Part shown: positions 16,902 through 26,679 of the stretch, piece after piece | Numbering within the stretch: position 1 is the stretch's first letter | Layout of the letters: each line of letters opens with the position of its first letter | NCBI RefSeq assembly: GCF_013388255.1 | Contig: NZ_CP058215.1 | Coordinates: 1,612,001 to 1,676,000, forward strand | DNA from: Methanolobus zinderi | Lineage (GTDB): Archaea > Halobacteriota > Methanosarcinia > Methanosarcinales > Methanosarcinaceae | Direction of reading: 5' to 3' | DNA: 64,000 bases | Notes under the pieces: model-generated | The model's database searches: none | Told to the model about the DNA's origin: nothing | The model's input: the letters and a program-made list of their open reading frames with translations, nothing else | Translations under genes and position numbers: made by a program

Positions 16902-17597
16902 TCACAGAGGACAGACCTTTATACACATTCCGCATCTAAGTCCGCCCAGTTTATTGAACATATAATCCGCACATTTTTGTCTGTCAATTGTCCCATCCTC
17001 TGAGATGGCATCAACCGGACAGATCTCCACGCATTTCTTACAGGTAGTGCAGGCTTTGTTCAGAAACGGAAGTGGATTCTCTTCCCGCGTCCCAAGCTTT
17101 GCATCTGTCAGCAATGCGGTCATGCGTACCCTCGGACCAAAGTCATCTGTCAGGAGAAGATGGTTCAGGCCGAAATTACCAATACCTGCATGATATGAAG
17201 CGTATTTGATGGACATGTTCGCTTTCAGGGTTTCACGGTCGGCATACCAGTAACCGAACTCACTTCCCTCGGATGGTAAAATTGTTGCCAGATATCCGTT
17301 CTTCTCGATAATCCTGGCCAGCTGAAAAGCAATTACTCTTAGTGTGGCAGTGGCCGCCATCAGTGTGTTTGTATACTCGGCCCTGCCATTTGGAAGTGGC
17401 TCGAAGGCTCCGCGTGGTACTCCCACTCCCAGCACTATGACCGACTGAAGATCCTTCATCACATCCTGTGGTTTATTACCGGTGTATTCTGGACCAAGGA
17501 AGCATTCCGGATCAGCAAATCCAATGAGATCTGCGTTCATTTCCGTGGCAGTGTCCTGAAGAGTTTTTTTCAGCGTTTTATCTAGAGGATCTTTCAT
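16902..17597 (-). CDS. 4Fe-4S double-cluster protein, epoxyqueuosine reductase (QueG)-like
   Basis: Cytoplasmic iron-sulfur protein of 231 residues. The C-terminal part has two [4Fe-4S] motifs: CTTCKKCVEICP (~183) and CGMCIKVCP (~221). The central region (GYLATILPSEGSEFGYW, GIGNFGLNHLLL) matches the cobalamin-binding fold of QueG and reductive-dehalogenase-like proteins. It is about 100 residues shorter than QueG and ends right after the second cluster, lacking the C-terminal repeats, so it is more likely a methanogen-specific relative than true QueG. The start was set at ATG 17597 (AAGGAGAT, 6 nt spacer) rather than the longer frame at 17648. Confidence 0.75.
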   Translation of the reverse strand: MKDPLDKTLKKTLQDTATEMNADLIGFADPECFLGPEYTGNKPQDVMKDLQSVIVLGVGVPRGAFEPLPNGRAEYTNTLMAATATLRVIAFQLARIIEKNGYLATILPSEGSEFGYWYADRETLKANMSIKYASYHAGIGNFGLNHLLLTDDFGPRVRMTALLTDAKLGTREENPLPFLNKACTTCKKCVEICPVDAISEDGTIDRQKCADYMFNKLGGLRCGMCIKVCPL

Positions 17598-17773
17598 TTT
17601 ACATCTCCTTTGTAGCAAAACTTTACTGTGATACATAAATGTATACAATATTTATATATTACAATGACAGCAGATAGCATTTTCTTGCAAGCAAAACACC
17701 TAAGTAAGGTTGGCAACCTCCTGTTACACGGAATGAGTTAAGACTTGTTTTAACTAATATTTGAGTTGATATA

Positions 17774-18199
17774 TTGTCAATTAAAGATGGCGACACAATA
17801 AAAATTGATTACACAGGTAAGCTGGACGACGGTTCAGTGTTTGATAGTTCCGAGAAACATGGAGAACCTCTTGAATTCACAGTAGGTGAAGGACAGGTAA
17901 TTTCCGGTTTCGAGGAAGCTGTAAGAGGCATGGACGAAGGAGATGAGAAGGAATTCAGAATCGAACCATCCGAAGCTTACGGCGAGTACAATGAAAACCT
18001 TTCCCAGCAGGTTCCAAAAGATGCCATTCAGGCCAACATGGATATCCAGGAAGGGATGATGATACTTGTAAGAACCCCTGACGGAAGGGAAATGCCTGCC
18101 AAGGTAACCAGGATGGGAGATGAGGAGATCACACTGGATATGAATCATCCCCTTGCAGGTAAAGCATTGAACTTCAACATCAAGATTGTTGAAGCATAA
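17774..18199 (+). CDS. FKBP-type peptidyl-prolyl cis-trans isomerase (SlyD-like)
   Basis: Archaeal short FKBP that catalyses prolyl isomerisation and acts as a chaperone. Residues 5-60 give the FKBP half (DYTGKLDDGSVFDSSE, then GQVISGFEEAVRGM), followed by an insert-in-flap chaperone domain (~75-125) and a closing strand (HPLAGKALNFNIKIV). Length of 141 aa is typical. It starts with TTG 17774; the upstream GAGTTGAT is a weak ribosome site. A strong terminator-like hairpin follows the stop. No metal-binding His-rich tail is present. Confidence 0.92.
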   Translation: MSIKDGDTIKIDYTGKLDDGSVFDSSEKHGEPLEFTVGEGQVISGFEEAVRGMDEGDEKEFRIEPSEAYGEYNENLSQQVPKDAIQANMDIQEGMMILVRTPDGREMPAKVTRMGDEEITLDMNHPLAGKALNFNIKIVEA

Positions 18200-18210
18200 A
18201 ATACATTTCA

Positions 18211-18258
18211 CCCGGTTTTACAGCCTACTGGCTGTGTTTCCGGGATAAAACCTTTTTT
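18211..18258 (+). terminator. Stem-loop terminator between convergent genes
   Basis: Nested stem: CCCGG (18211-18215) with CCGGG (18240-18244), enclosing CAGCC-TACT-GGCTG. A T6 run follows at 18253-18258. It lies between the FKBP gene and the oppositely oriented helicase gene. Confidence 0.6.
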
Positions 18259-18283
18259 GACTATTCTCTGTTCTGACTACAGA

Positions 18284-21088
18284 TTAGATTTCTTTCTGAG
18301 CCTTTTTTCGAAGTTCTGATATCTTAGCATCATCCGGCTTTAGTTTCAAAGCCTCATCATAAGCTTTTATCGAGTTTACGTAGTCCCCAAGATAATATAG
18401 TGCAATACCTTTCTGTACCCAGACGGAAGCCTGCCTGTGTCCCAGACCAATCAGTCTGTTGAAACATTCAAGAGCCATTTGATAGCGATGCAGATGCATA
18501 CATGTAATTCCTTTGTTCATAATAGCAACTGCATTATCCGGTTCAAGTTGCAGAGCAGCCTCAAAACATTCATAGGCAGTAGCATGATCTTTCTTTTCCC
18601 TGCCGGCAGATATGCCTTCTTTTATCAGTTCTCCGGTACTTCTGTTTTCTCTCTGCCTGAGTTTTCGCCTTGCTCTGCCAAGGGCAGTTACGGGATCAAA
18701 ACGTTTTTCCCGTATTTTGCCTCCCATAGCATCATCGCCACTGGATGATGATTTCTTTTCTCCGGATTTTACGGTTTTCTTCTTCTTAACAGGCACATAA
18801 TCAGGTTTGCCCAGTATCTTACGAAGTATTATGATCGCAGCGTCCTTATCCAGAGGATTGTTGTTATTACCACATTTCGGAGACTGGATACAGCTCGGGC
18901 ATCCATCCAGGCAGGAGCAGCTTTCAATGGATTTCAAAGTGACTTCCAGAATCCGTGATATTATCTCATAGCCACTTTCGGCATATCCCACACCTCCTTG
19001 ATGTCCGTCGTATACGAATATGGCACTTTTACCACCAAGGTCAGGATGTTCAGGGGTTGAAACACCACCGATGTCATTGCGGTCAGCGAGCAGGTGCAGA
19101 GGATACATTGCTATCATTGCATGTTCAATGGCATGAATACCGCCAGCAAAATCCCGGTCATGCATTTCAACCGCTTCTGTGAACCTGTGAGGAAGTTCCA
19201 GCCACAGAGCCTCGGTCTGCAGAGTGAATGTCGGCATCTCCAGGGAATGTTGTCCGAGTTCCTTATCACTGCGCTGCTGAATCTTCCTGTAGCCGGTCAC
19301 CTGCTGGGTAACATCCACATCACCGAAGCCTATCTTCACATCTTCACAGGAAGGCAATATTGAACTGTGGACGGTGCCCCTGATAATTATATCCGAGGAT
19401 ACCATCACCCTTGTATAGTAACCGTCCCTGGCCTTCTCTACCAGAATCTCTTTTTTAGTGTGATCCTGTTTTGTAACACAGTACGGGATTCCCTTGTTGA
19501 TATAAACCGCACCCTCAAAGGCTTCCCTGTAGGCCTGAAGACGTGTAAGATCCTTCTCAATGGGTTTTCGACTTCCTTTTTCAAGCATCGTGTAGGCATC
19601 ATTATCAATATCCCGAATAGAGACCTTACCATGTGGATGGGGATCAAGACACTGTTTTGCAAAGGATCCCTGCAGCAGGCCTTCCTCCTCGAGCACAGTT
19701 ACAATTGTATGATACTCACTTCCAAAATAATCCGCATCTTCCGGTTTCAAGGGAATCTCCCTGGCAGCACACAAGAGATGTCCGGCCTGAATATAGCGAT
19801 TCGAGACATTTACCACCGCTTCCTCACATTCGCGACGGAAGAAGTCTGCGGGATTTCGCATATAATACTGATCAAGGGCATTGGAATCCGCTACAAGGAC
19901 CACAATACTTTCACCGCTTCCACGTCCGGCACGACCTGCCTGCTGTCTTGCGCTCATGATAGTACCCGGAAAGCCATCCATGATACAGGCATCAAGTCCG
20001 CCAATATCGATACCAAGTTCAAGGGCATTGGTAGAGATCACACCCTCGATGGATCCTTCAGATAGCTTTTTTTCTATGGCTTCGCGCTCTTCCCCGTAGT
20101 ATCCTCCCCTATACGAGCTGATAGCATGCTGTGCTCCTCTGTTTGAGAGCATGTTCCTGGCTTCAACGTACATTCTTTCGACCTTCTGCCTTGATCTGGC
20201 AAAAACAATGGTCTGAAAGCCGCTCTGGACAAAATTTGAAAATAGATTAACGGTTTCACCGAAACTGGATTTGCGTCTAGTGAAGTTCGCAGATTTTACA
20301 TAGAGAGGAGGATTCCAGAAAAGAAATTTCTGTGCTCCCCGTCCCGAACTGTCGCTGTCCACAAGACTTACATCCTTACCGATCAGAGCCGAAGTGTGTT
20401 CTTCGGGATTTCCGATGGTAGCCGTGCAGCAGATGTATTGCGGATTCGAGCCGTAGTACTCACATACCCGGTTAAGCCTTCTCAGCAGATTTGCCATGTG
20501 GCTGCCCATCACACCACTGTAGGAATGACTCTCATCTAGTACAATGAACTTCAGATTTGCAAGAAAACCTCTCCATTGGTGCTTCCAGCCCAAGAAACTC
20601 AGGTGAAGCATGTCAGGATTTGTGAAAACAATGCGGGGATTTCCGTACTTGACATCGCTTTTTTCTTTCCGGGACATGGTTCCGATGAACTTCTCGATCC
20701 TTATATCCTGACCCATGAGGTGTGAAAAATCCCGGAACGTCTGGAGCTGGTCGTTTACCAGGGCATTCAGAGGAGAGATGTAGAGTGCGGTTGCTGCAGG
20801 GTCTTCAAGCATGGTTTCGAATATAGGTAACATATAGCACAGGGATTTGCCACTGGCTGTGCTTGTGGATAGTACGATATTCTTCCCTTCACGTACCTTT
20901 TGTATAGCTTCTGCCTGGTGAACGTAGAGCTTAGTTATGCCTTTCTCATCCAGTGCATAGTTTATCATGGGCTTGAGTTCCACTGAAGCGTAGGCGGGCT
21001 CTTTTTCAGGAATATCTTCTACGTGTACTATCTGTCCTTCATACCTCGTAGATGACCTGACACGGTTTATAAGTTCAGGGACGTCCAT
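18284..21088 (-). CDS. MrfA/YprA-like superfamily 2 helicase with DUF1998 zinc domain and C-terminal TPRs
   Basis: DNA helicase of 934 residues. Domain order: DEAD/DEAH ATPase (~40-240) with Walker A STSTASGKS and the box DESH; helicase C domain (~270-410) with QQAGRAGRG; a middle region; and a DUF1998-type zinc site CSCLDGCPSCIQSPKCG (~690-706). After a charged linker rich in Lys and Ser (~735-765) there are about three TPR units (~810-930) with the ALQLEPDNA and ALKLKPDDA pattern. MrfA in Bacillus acts in mitomycin C damage repair; that role is inferred here. The TPR tail is an addition to the usual design and may recruit partner proteins. Confidence 0.88.
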   Translation of the reverse strand: MDVPELINRVRSSTRYEGQIVHVEDIPEKEPAYASVELKPMINYALDEKGITKLYVHQAEAIQKVREGKNIVLSTSTASGKSLCYMLPIFETMLEDPAATALYISPLNALVNDQLQTFRDFSHLMGQDIRIEKFIGTMSRKEKSDVKYGNPRIVFTNPDMLHLSFLGWKHQWRGFLANLKFIVLDESHSYSGVMGSHMANLLRRLNRVCEYYGSNPQYICCTATIGNPEEHTSALIGKDVSLVDSDSSGRGAQKFLFWNPPLYVKSANFTRRKSSFGETVNLFSNFVQSGFQTIVFARSRQKVERMYVEARNMLSNRGAQHAISSYRGGYYGEEREAIEKKLSEGSIEGVISTNALELGIDIGGLDACIMDGFPGTIMSARQQAGRAGRGSGESIVVLVADSNALDQYYMRNPADFFRRECEEAVVNVSNRYIQAGHLLCAAREIPLKPEDADYFGSEYHTIVTVLEEEGLLQGSFAKQCLDPHPHGKVSIRDIDNDAYTMLEKGSRKPIEKDLTRLQAYREAFEGAVYINKGIPYCVTKQDHTKKEILVEKARDGYYTRVMVSSDIIIRGTVHSSILPSCEDVKIGFGDVDVTQQVTGYRKIQQRSDKELGQHSLEMPTFTLQTEALWLELPHRFTEAVEMHDRDFAGGIHAIEHAMIAMYPLHLLADRNDIGGVSTPEHPDLGGKSAIFVYDGHQGGVGYAESGYEIISRILEVTLKSIESCSCLDGCPSCIQSPKCGNNNNPLDKDAAIIILRKILGKPDYVPVKKKKTVKSGEKKSSSSGDDAMGGKIREKRFDPVTALGRARRKLRQRENRSTGELIKEGISAGREKKDHATAYECFEAALQLEPDNAVAIMNKGITCMHLHRYQMALECFNRLIGLGHRQASVWVQKGIALYYLGDYVNSIKAYDEALKLKPDDAKISELRKKAQKEI

Positions 21089-21241
21089 TGATCTAAAGCT
21101 CCGTTATGTGTGAGAAAAATGATTTAAACTGCAATTGTTCTGAATTTTGTCTTCCACCTGTAACTCTTATCGGAAAAACCTTTTCCTCAGCTGAATGTCC
21201 TGTCAGAATATGGGTAAATTAAAAAAAGAGGACAACGTCTC

Positions 21242-22033
21242 ATGGACTATATGGACCGACTGAACTTTGATGGCTCCTGCGATCCCAATCCCGGAGGTAG
21301 GATGGGTTTTGGATGGGTCATCACCTGGAAAACGAAAAGATCTCCTACAGAGGGAAGTAAAGAGAAAAGGAAGTCACCCACAAACACCAATAATGTTGCC
21401 GAATATACCGCACTTAAAGAAGGCATCTTAAACTACCTGAAACTCAAAGGCAAAGGACCGCTTCAGGTCTGCGGGGATAGTAAACTGGTTATCAACCAGA
21501 TGTCAGGAAAGTGGAAAATAAATAACAAGAAGCTTGCAGATATCCACGGTCAGATAAATGAGATCATCAAAAAGAACGATCTGAAAATAAAATATAAGTG
21601 GGTACCCAGAAACCAGAATGCAGATGCAGACAGACTGGCAATGCCCGCAGGCAAGCAGCAGGCAAAGATACGGGAAGTAAAACCCGCCGACAGGAAGGTA
21701 ATAGCCGATACGAACACAGCTTCTGTCTCACCAAGACTCAGGGTAAAGATAAACGAGCTGAATACCAATCCATCGCCCGGATTCAAGGAATTTGCCCGAC
21801 TTAAGGTCGGAGGTAGGGATTCATTCTCCAGCAAAAGGATAGAGGAACTGGAAAAACTTGCAGGCAAGGATGCTACAAAGCTTGTCAAAAAAGAGTTTTC
21901 CAGTGATTTAAAGAATCAGGCTTCAGCACTCAGATGGATGCTCAGGGGGCTGGCAGCGGACCTTGCTGTACAAAAAGTGAAAGTGGATGCTGAGATAAGT
22001 AAGAAGCGTGAGAAAAAAATGAGAAAACGTTGA
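21242..22033 (+). CDS. rnhA: Ribonuclease HI family protein with C-terminal extension
   Basis: RNase H fold enzyme that cuts RNA in RNA/DNA hybrids. Catalytic residues are visible: Asp in FDGSCDPNPGG (~10), Glu in NNVAEYTALKEG (~55), Asp in CGDSKLVINQM (~80) and Asp in NQNADADRLA (~130). The ~145-residue catalytic domain is followed by ~115 basic residues (~147-263) of unknown fold, ending in KKREKKMRKR, perhaps for nucleic acid or ribosome contact. Total 263 aa. Divergent from the helicase with ~150 bp between them. Confidence 0.88.
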   Translation: MDYMDRLNFDGSCDPNPGGRMGFGWVITWKTKRSPTEGSKEKRKSPTNTNNVAEYTALKEGILNYLKLKGKGPLQVCGDSKLVINQMSGKWKINNKKLADIHGQINEIIKKNDLKIKYKWVPRNQNADADRLAMPAGKQQAKIREVKPADRKVIADTNTASVSPRLRVKINELNTNPSPGFKEFARLKVGGRDSFSSKRIEELEKLAGKDATKLVKKEFSSDLKNQASALRWMLRGLAADLAVQKVKVDAEISKKREKKMRKR

Positions 22034-22152
22034 TCTTTAACAAAACAACCTTGATTTTAACAATCCCTGACCTTTACAGTCTACACATAATTCTGCACAG
22101 CAGATATATGTAAGAAAGAACAAAATTCACTGGTGTAGAAGAGGACCAATGC

Positions 22153-22983
22153 ATGACAGCCCAATGTTCTTTATCCAGAGAGTTACCTGTTGAGGAGTAT
22201 ATCATTGAGGACGAGCCATATTATGTTCCGGTAGGTAATGAAGTAGAAATATTCACTGCCGCTTACAAGAACCTATTACCCGTAAACCTGAAAGGACCAA
22301 CAGGGTCCGGCAAAACAAGGTTCATGGAGTATATGGCCTACAAATTGAAAAGGCCCTTAATAACCGTTGCTTGTCATGAGGACCTGACTGCAACCGATCT
22401 TGTGGGAAGATATCTTATTAAAGGAGAGTCGGTGGAGTGGAGCGACGGACCTCTCACAAAAGCTGTCAAGAACGGAGCCATATGTTATCTTGATGAAGTT
22501 GTGGAAGCCAGGAAGGATACCATCGTTGTCATACATCCGTTAACTGATGACAGGCGTATAATCCCTATTGATAAGCTGGGAGTTATCCTTCAGGCACCAC
22601 CTGATTTCAGTCTTGCCATCTCATATAATCCGGGTTACCAGAGTGCTGTAAAGGACCTGAAACAGAGTACCAGGCAGAGGTTCGTAGCAATTGACTTCGA
22701 CTATCCACCTCCCGAACTTGAAAGGAAGATCGTTGCCCATGAAAGCATGGTGAACGGAGAAATGGCAAAGGACCTGGTGAAAATCGGTCAGAGGATACGC
22801 AACTTCAGACACCACGGACTAGAGGAAGGTGTCAGTACGCGTCTTCTGATATATGCCGGCAAGCTCATACATGAAGGCATAGAACCCAGGGAAGCCTGCA
22901 GGATAGCAATGGCGCGGCCGATAACCGATAACTCTGACCTGCAGCAGAGCATCGACGAGATCATTAATGCCATCATGGAGTGA
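22153..22983 (+). CDS. MoxR/CbbQ/NorQ-type AAA+ ATPase
   Basis: AAA+ ATPase of the MoxR clade, CbbQ/NorQ branch. Walker A GPTGSGKT (~48), Walker [11 protein letters not shown] (~112), sensor 1 region AISYNPGYQ, and the C-terminal CbbQ_C-like domain (~200-276). CbbQ partners with a VWA protein (CbbO/NorD) to remodel metalloenzymes, such as Rubisco or NO reductase; the substrate in a methanogen is not known. The VWA partner starts 9 bp downstream, which fixes the pairing. Start ATG 22153. Confidence 0.9.
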   Translation: MTAQCSLSRELPVEEYIIEDEPYYVPVGNEVEIFTAAYKNLLPVNLKGPTGSGKTRFMEYMAYKLKRPLITVACHEDLTATDLVGRYLIKGESVEWSDGPLTKAVKNGAICYLDEVVEARKDTIVVIHPLTDDRRIIPIDKLGVILQAPPDFSLAISYNPGYQSAVKDLKQSTRQRFVAIDFDYPPPELERKIVAHESMVNGEMAKDLVKIGQRIRNFRHHGLEEGVSTRLLIYAGKLIHEGIEPREACRIAMARPITDNSDLQQSIDEIINAIME

Positions 22984-22992
22984 AAGCATACC

Positions 22993-25900
22993 TTGCCAAA
23001 GGATACTGCAGAGCCTGCTGAGGAAGAGTTATTCGAACTCATCGAAAGCAGATTCTCCAAACTGGACAGAGATGATCTGGCTTCGGTGACTGAACAGTTT
23101 AAAGGGCTGCAGCAAAGCGAAGTGGAAGACATACTGAAGGCCGGAGAACCGCTTGGTAAAAGCGGAAAAAGAATAATCCTTGCCTACCTCAGAACATCAC
23201 CTTTGGTCTATAGTTTCAGTACGGATGAAGATTTCAGGAGATGGCTGAAACTTGCCTATAGAGCCTCGTCTTTAAGTGTTTCCTGCTGCGAGGGCTTTTT
23301 CGACTATTCAGTGCTTATATTAAAAAAGGGAGGTATAGAGCTTCTTGAAAAATGGACAGACAAAGGTATGTCCTATACGGAAAAAAGCAAGTGGCTCTCA
23401 ATAGCTTATTTCAAGTACACTGGTAATGTAGTGGTTACAACTGATTTTGATACCTTTGAGCAACTAGTATCAGCAGGCAGTGCTTTTGCGGATTCGGACG
23501 TAAACGTTGCCGAGGAATATTTTAGGAACCTTCCACATCTGTATTCACTCTTATCCGTCAATAATTTTCGTTCATGGTGCAGCATCATAGTAACTATACT
23601 TGAAAAGAACTGGATCACTGCTGTGGATATAATAGATTCAAGCGTGGAGGTACTGTTTCAGATTCCACCGCGCAGGGTCAGCACATTCCTTGAAGCGCTG
23701 GACTCTTTTGCGGAACATGACAGGAAAACGGTCTTTGCATTTTTCAAAAATTCACCCCATTCAATGGAGGTACTTAGTGATCATGAATATAAAGCATGGG
23801 TGAAAGAAGCTTGTAAGATAGCGAAGACAGATGAAGCGGCATCTGTGTCGTTCATGAACAGAAGTCCTGATATGCTTGGTTCCATCGATGTTAGCGAAAT
23901 GGAGGAATGGACCGATAAAGCCCTGGCTTCGCTAGCCTCTGATAAAGTTGCCCTTGAGGCTTTCATCTATGGAAGTTTCAAGGGACTGGTAAACCACTAC
24001 GGAATTCAGAGCCATGAGGGAATAAAAGGCCGTGGGGAGAGGAGGCTTCTACTTGATACCGGTACGAATCTTGCACTTATAAATCCGGATTGTGTGGAAA
24101 GCTATTTTGAACATGCTCCAAAGGCGTTGAAAATCCTTACAAAGGACAAATTCTACGAATGGGTACGTATCGGAGAGGAAGTGTCAAAGGAAGGTCGCAA
24201 CTTCGGAACAGCCTTTTACAGTAATTTCACCTTCGTTCTGAGAAAAAGCAGTTCAGCTTACCATAGAGAACTGCTCAGAACCGCCAATATGTTGCTCGAT
24301 AAGGACAGAACACTTGCTGGTGTGTTCTTTGAGAACCTGCCCGAAGCGGCAGAGTATACCGGTCCCAAGGGAATCAGGAAATGGGCGGGTACAGGAATAA
24401 AGATATACGATCAGGATAAGGATCTGGCAATCGATTTCTTTTCCTACTCCGCTAAACTCCTGAAGGACCTGGATCTCAGCGAACTTGAAGAATGGGCTTT
24501 GAACGGTATCGGTATATTCGAGGAGAATCCTCCGCTTGGAAAGCCTTATTTTTCACTGAAATCAAAGAGCTCAAAGGAATTCATCGAGGATCTTACAGGA
24601 TCTGCAGCTCTCAAAGAGTTTGCCGGAGTGCTCAGATACTATGCACTCGGGCTTTCCGGTGTCAGTTTTAACATACTTTCCAGAAGGACTCTTCAAATGG
24701 AAGCAGAACCCGAGGGTATAAATCCGGTGGTTGCAGGCAGAAGCATCTATCTTGCACCAAGGATCAGGAAATATACTGATTTTGAAGATAATTTCAAAAT
24801 ATACAAGCTGAGCATAATGCATGAGGTCGGCCATGTGCAGTTCAGCTCACACACAGCTACACTGGAAGATGCAGCAGGACTGATGGCCGATATTAGGAAA
24901 AAATATACTACCAGAAAGAAGGGAAGCTATCTTTCAGGACAGAAACCCGAAGGTATTGTTGATATTTCAGATATAATAGCCATGTTCCCGAACGAGGCAC
25001 TTGCAGGTACCACTCTGGGGATACTGGAAGATGCAAGGGTCGAGTACAGGATCATGGAGAACTATAAGGGAGTACGTCAGGAGCTTGAACGAATCAGACA
25101 GCAGATGCTTCTGGAACGGCCTGTCCCGGAAGGGGGAAAACTTGAGGAATTCATGGAATCCCTGCTCTGGATCTCCACAGGTCATGAACCTGCATACAGT
25201 TTCAGCAAAGACACGGAGAGCCTTCTGGATCCTGCCAAGAATCTACTGCGGGAAATGATATTCAGGGAAGAATCCTCGATTCTCGACTCCCTTGATGCGA
25301 CCTTCAGGATATACACCATGCTTGATGAGAAAATGGGACCCCTGAGTCAGACAGAATATGAAGTTATGAAAAACCTGGACTACCGTGGTGTGGGTATTGG
25401 CGCCTACGGTAAGAAGGATCCCCTTTCATCCAGGTCACATGAGAATATCATCAAGAACTTCATTCCCGAAAGCGAGGTGGACCTGACAGCAGAGCAGGAA
25501 AGGCCAAAAGAGGAAAAGGTCCAGCGCCAGTCCACCTATGCTGCGGATAAGCACTGGAAGATACTTGGCAGCTACAGGTATGATGAATGGGATGCTGTTA
25601 TCGGTGATTACAAGGCTGACTGGGTCACGGTCAATGAGGTCGAGCCCAGCGGGATGTCCAGTGAATACTACAGGGAAGCATCGAAACAGTACAGGAACGA
25701 GATAGCCCTTATCAAAAGAGTATTCAACAGGATGAAACCCGAAACCTTCCGAAAGATGAAGCAGCAGACCGATGGCACGGAGATAGATATCGACGCCTTT
25801 ATCGATTCCCTGATACAGAAGCAGTGCGGTATCAACCCGGATGACAGGCTGTATCTTAGATGGGATAAGCACGAAAGGGATGTTGCAGCCCTTTTCCTTA

Positions 25901-26472
25901 TAGATGTCAGCTACTCGACCCGGAAAATGGTTGGATACGAGGGAAAGAGCATACTCAATGTGGAAAAAGACTCGCTTACCATCATGATACAGGCCCTTGA
26001 AAGTATTGGCGACAAGTACTCCATTTACGCATTCTCAGGCCAGACAAGGGATGATGTGGAATACTTTGTCATCAAGGAATTCGACGAGGAACTATCAGAA
26101 GACGTTGCCCGCAGGATAAGCCTGCTGGAGCCCGTATCAAACACAAGGCTCGGACCCGCAATCCGGCATTCCATCAGGAAACTGGAGAAGGTTGCCGCTA
26201 AAACAAAGTTACTCATACTGCTTTCAGACGGTGAGCCATTCGATACATCCAGGGGAGAGAGCGCCTACAAGGGAAGTGTTGCGGAAGAAGATACCAGGGT
26301 AGCAATCGAGGAAGGAAATGCCCGAGGGATACAATTCTTCTGTATCACAGTGGACTCGAATCCCGGAAAGTACCTGGATAACATATTCTCCGATGTGGGA
26401 TATACTATAATAGATGATGCCAGGTCGCTGCCGGAGAGGCTTCCGGTGTTGTACAAGCGCATAACTACGTGA
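22993..26472 (+). CDS. Giant CbbO/NorD-like VWA-domain protein with helical repeats
   Basis: Partner of the upstream MoxR ATPase, 1159 residues. Residues ~35-540 consist of ~40-45-residue helical units, each with a Trp in a pattern like F..W......I and an aromatic-rich turn such as FFKNSPHSME or YFEHAPKAL; perhaps ten units. At 610-614 is HEVGH, a zinc-metalloprotease-like HExxH motif followed by an acidic helix. Residues ~800-930 link to a C-terminal VWA domain with MIDAS motif DVSYS (Asp 971), later Thr and LSDGEPFD. CbbO and NorD are ~600-780 aa, so the N-terminus is a large extension. TTG start 22993. Confidence 0.85.
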   Translation: MPKDTAEPAEEELFELIESRFSKLDRDDLASVTEQFKGLQQSEVEDILKAGEPLGKSGKRIILAYLRTSPLVYSFSTDEDFRRWLKLAYRASSLSVSCCEGFFDYSVLILKKGGIELLEKWTDKGMSYTEKSKWLSIAYFKYTGNVVVTTDFDTFEQLVSAGSAFADSDVNVAEEYFRNLPHLYSLLSVNNFRSWCSIIVTILEKNWITAVDIIDSSVEVLFQIPPRRVSTFLEALDSFAEHDRKTVFAFFKNSPHSMEVLSDHEYKAWVKEACKIAKTDEAASVSFMNRSPDMLGSIDVSEMEEWTDKALASLASDKVALEAFIYGSFKGLVNHYGIQSHEGIKGRGERRLLLDTGTNLALINPDCVESYFEHAPKALKILTKDKFYEWVRIGEEVSKEGRNFGTAFYSNFTFVLRKSSSAYHRELLRTANMLLDKDRTLAGVFFENLPEAAEYTGPKGIRKWAGTGIKIYDQDKDLAIDFFSYSAKLLKDLDLSELEEWALNGIGIFEENPPLGKPYFSLKSKSSKEFIEDLTGSAALKEFAGVLRYYALGLSGVSFNILSRRTLQMEAEPEGINPVVAGRSIYLAPRIRKYTDFEDNFKIYKLSIMHEVGHVQFSSHTATLEDAAGLMADIRKKYTTRKKGSYLSGQKPEGIVDISDIIAMFPNEALAGTTLGILEDARVEYRIMENYKGVRQELERIRQQMLLERPVPEGGKLEEFMESLLWISTGHEPAYSFSKDTESLLDPAKNLLREMIFREESSILDSLDATFRIYTMLDEKMGPLSQTEYEVMKNLDYRGVGIGAYGKKDPLSSRSHENIIKNFIPESEVDLTAEQERPKEEKVQRQSTYAADKHWKILGSYRYDEWDAVIGDYKADWVTVNEVEPSGMSSEYYREASKQYRNEIALIKRVFNRMKPETFRKMKQQTDGTEIDIDAFIDSLIQKQCGINPDDRLYLRWDKHERDVAALFLIDVSYSTRKMVGYEGKSILNVEKDSLTIMIQALESIGDKYSIYAFSGQTRDDVEYFVIKEFDEELSEDVARRISLLEPVSNTRLGPAIRHSIRKLEKVAAKTKLLILLSDGEPFDTSRGESAYKGSVAEEDTRVAIEEGNARGIQFFCITVDSNPGKYLDNIFSDVGYTIIDDARSLPERLPVLYKRITT

Positions 26473-26497
26473 ATATCAGACTAAAAGATGACAGATA

Positions 26498-26676
26498 TTA
26501 TTTTCCTAAATTTAATGTCAGCATCCTTCTTGCATTGTTCAGCATATTATGATTGTTGTTGAAATAGATGTGAATTCTATCAGGATTTATCTCTTTTACA
26601 TGGTCTGCAAGATCTGTTAGTTCCTGTTCCGAATAATCATACTGGTACCACTGTTTTTGATACTGAAAACAAAATC
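26498..26676 (-). pseudogene. DUF72 (YecE-like) C-terminal relic
   Basis: Minus-strand frame ending at TAA 26500-26498. It reads QWYQYDYSEQELTDLADHV and then IHIYFNNNHNMLNNARRM, which is the typical end of DUF72 proteins (YDYSxEEL and VYFNN motifs). The N-terminal ~190 residues expected for the TIM-barrel-like domain are missing and no start is present. It directly abuts the VUT transporter stop codon, so a deletion probably joined them. Confidence 0.65.
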
Positions 26677-26679
26677 CGG

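Noticed and set aside
19367-20065. 232-residue plus-strand frame inside the helicase gene
   Set aside because: Long antisense shadow of a strongly supported helicase; composition is not protein-like and no start signal is seen.
24811-24834. HEVGH in the VWA protein taken as proof of a protease
   Set aside because: HExxH alone is short and the third ligand and fold could not be confirmed from sequence, so it is listed only as a motif to check.
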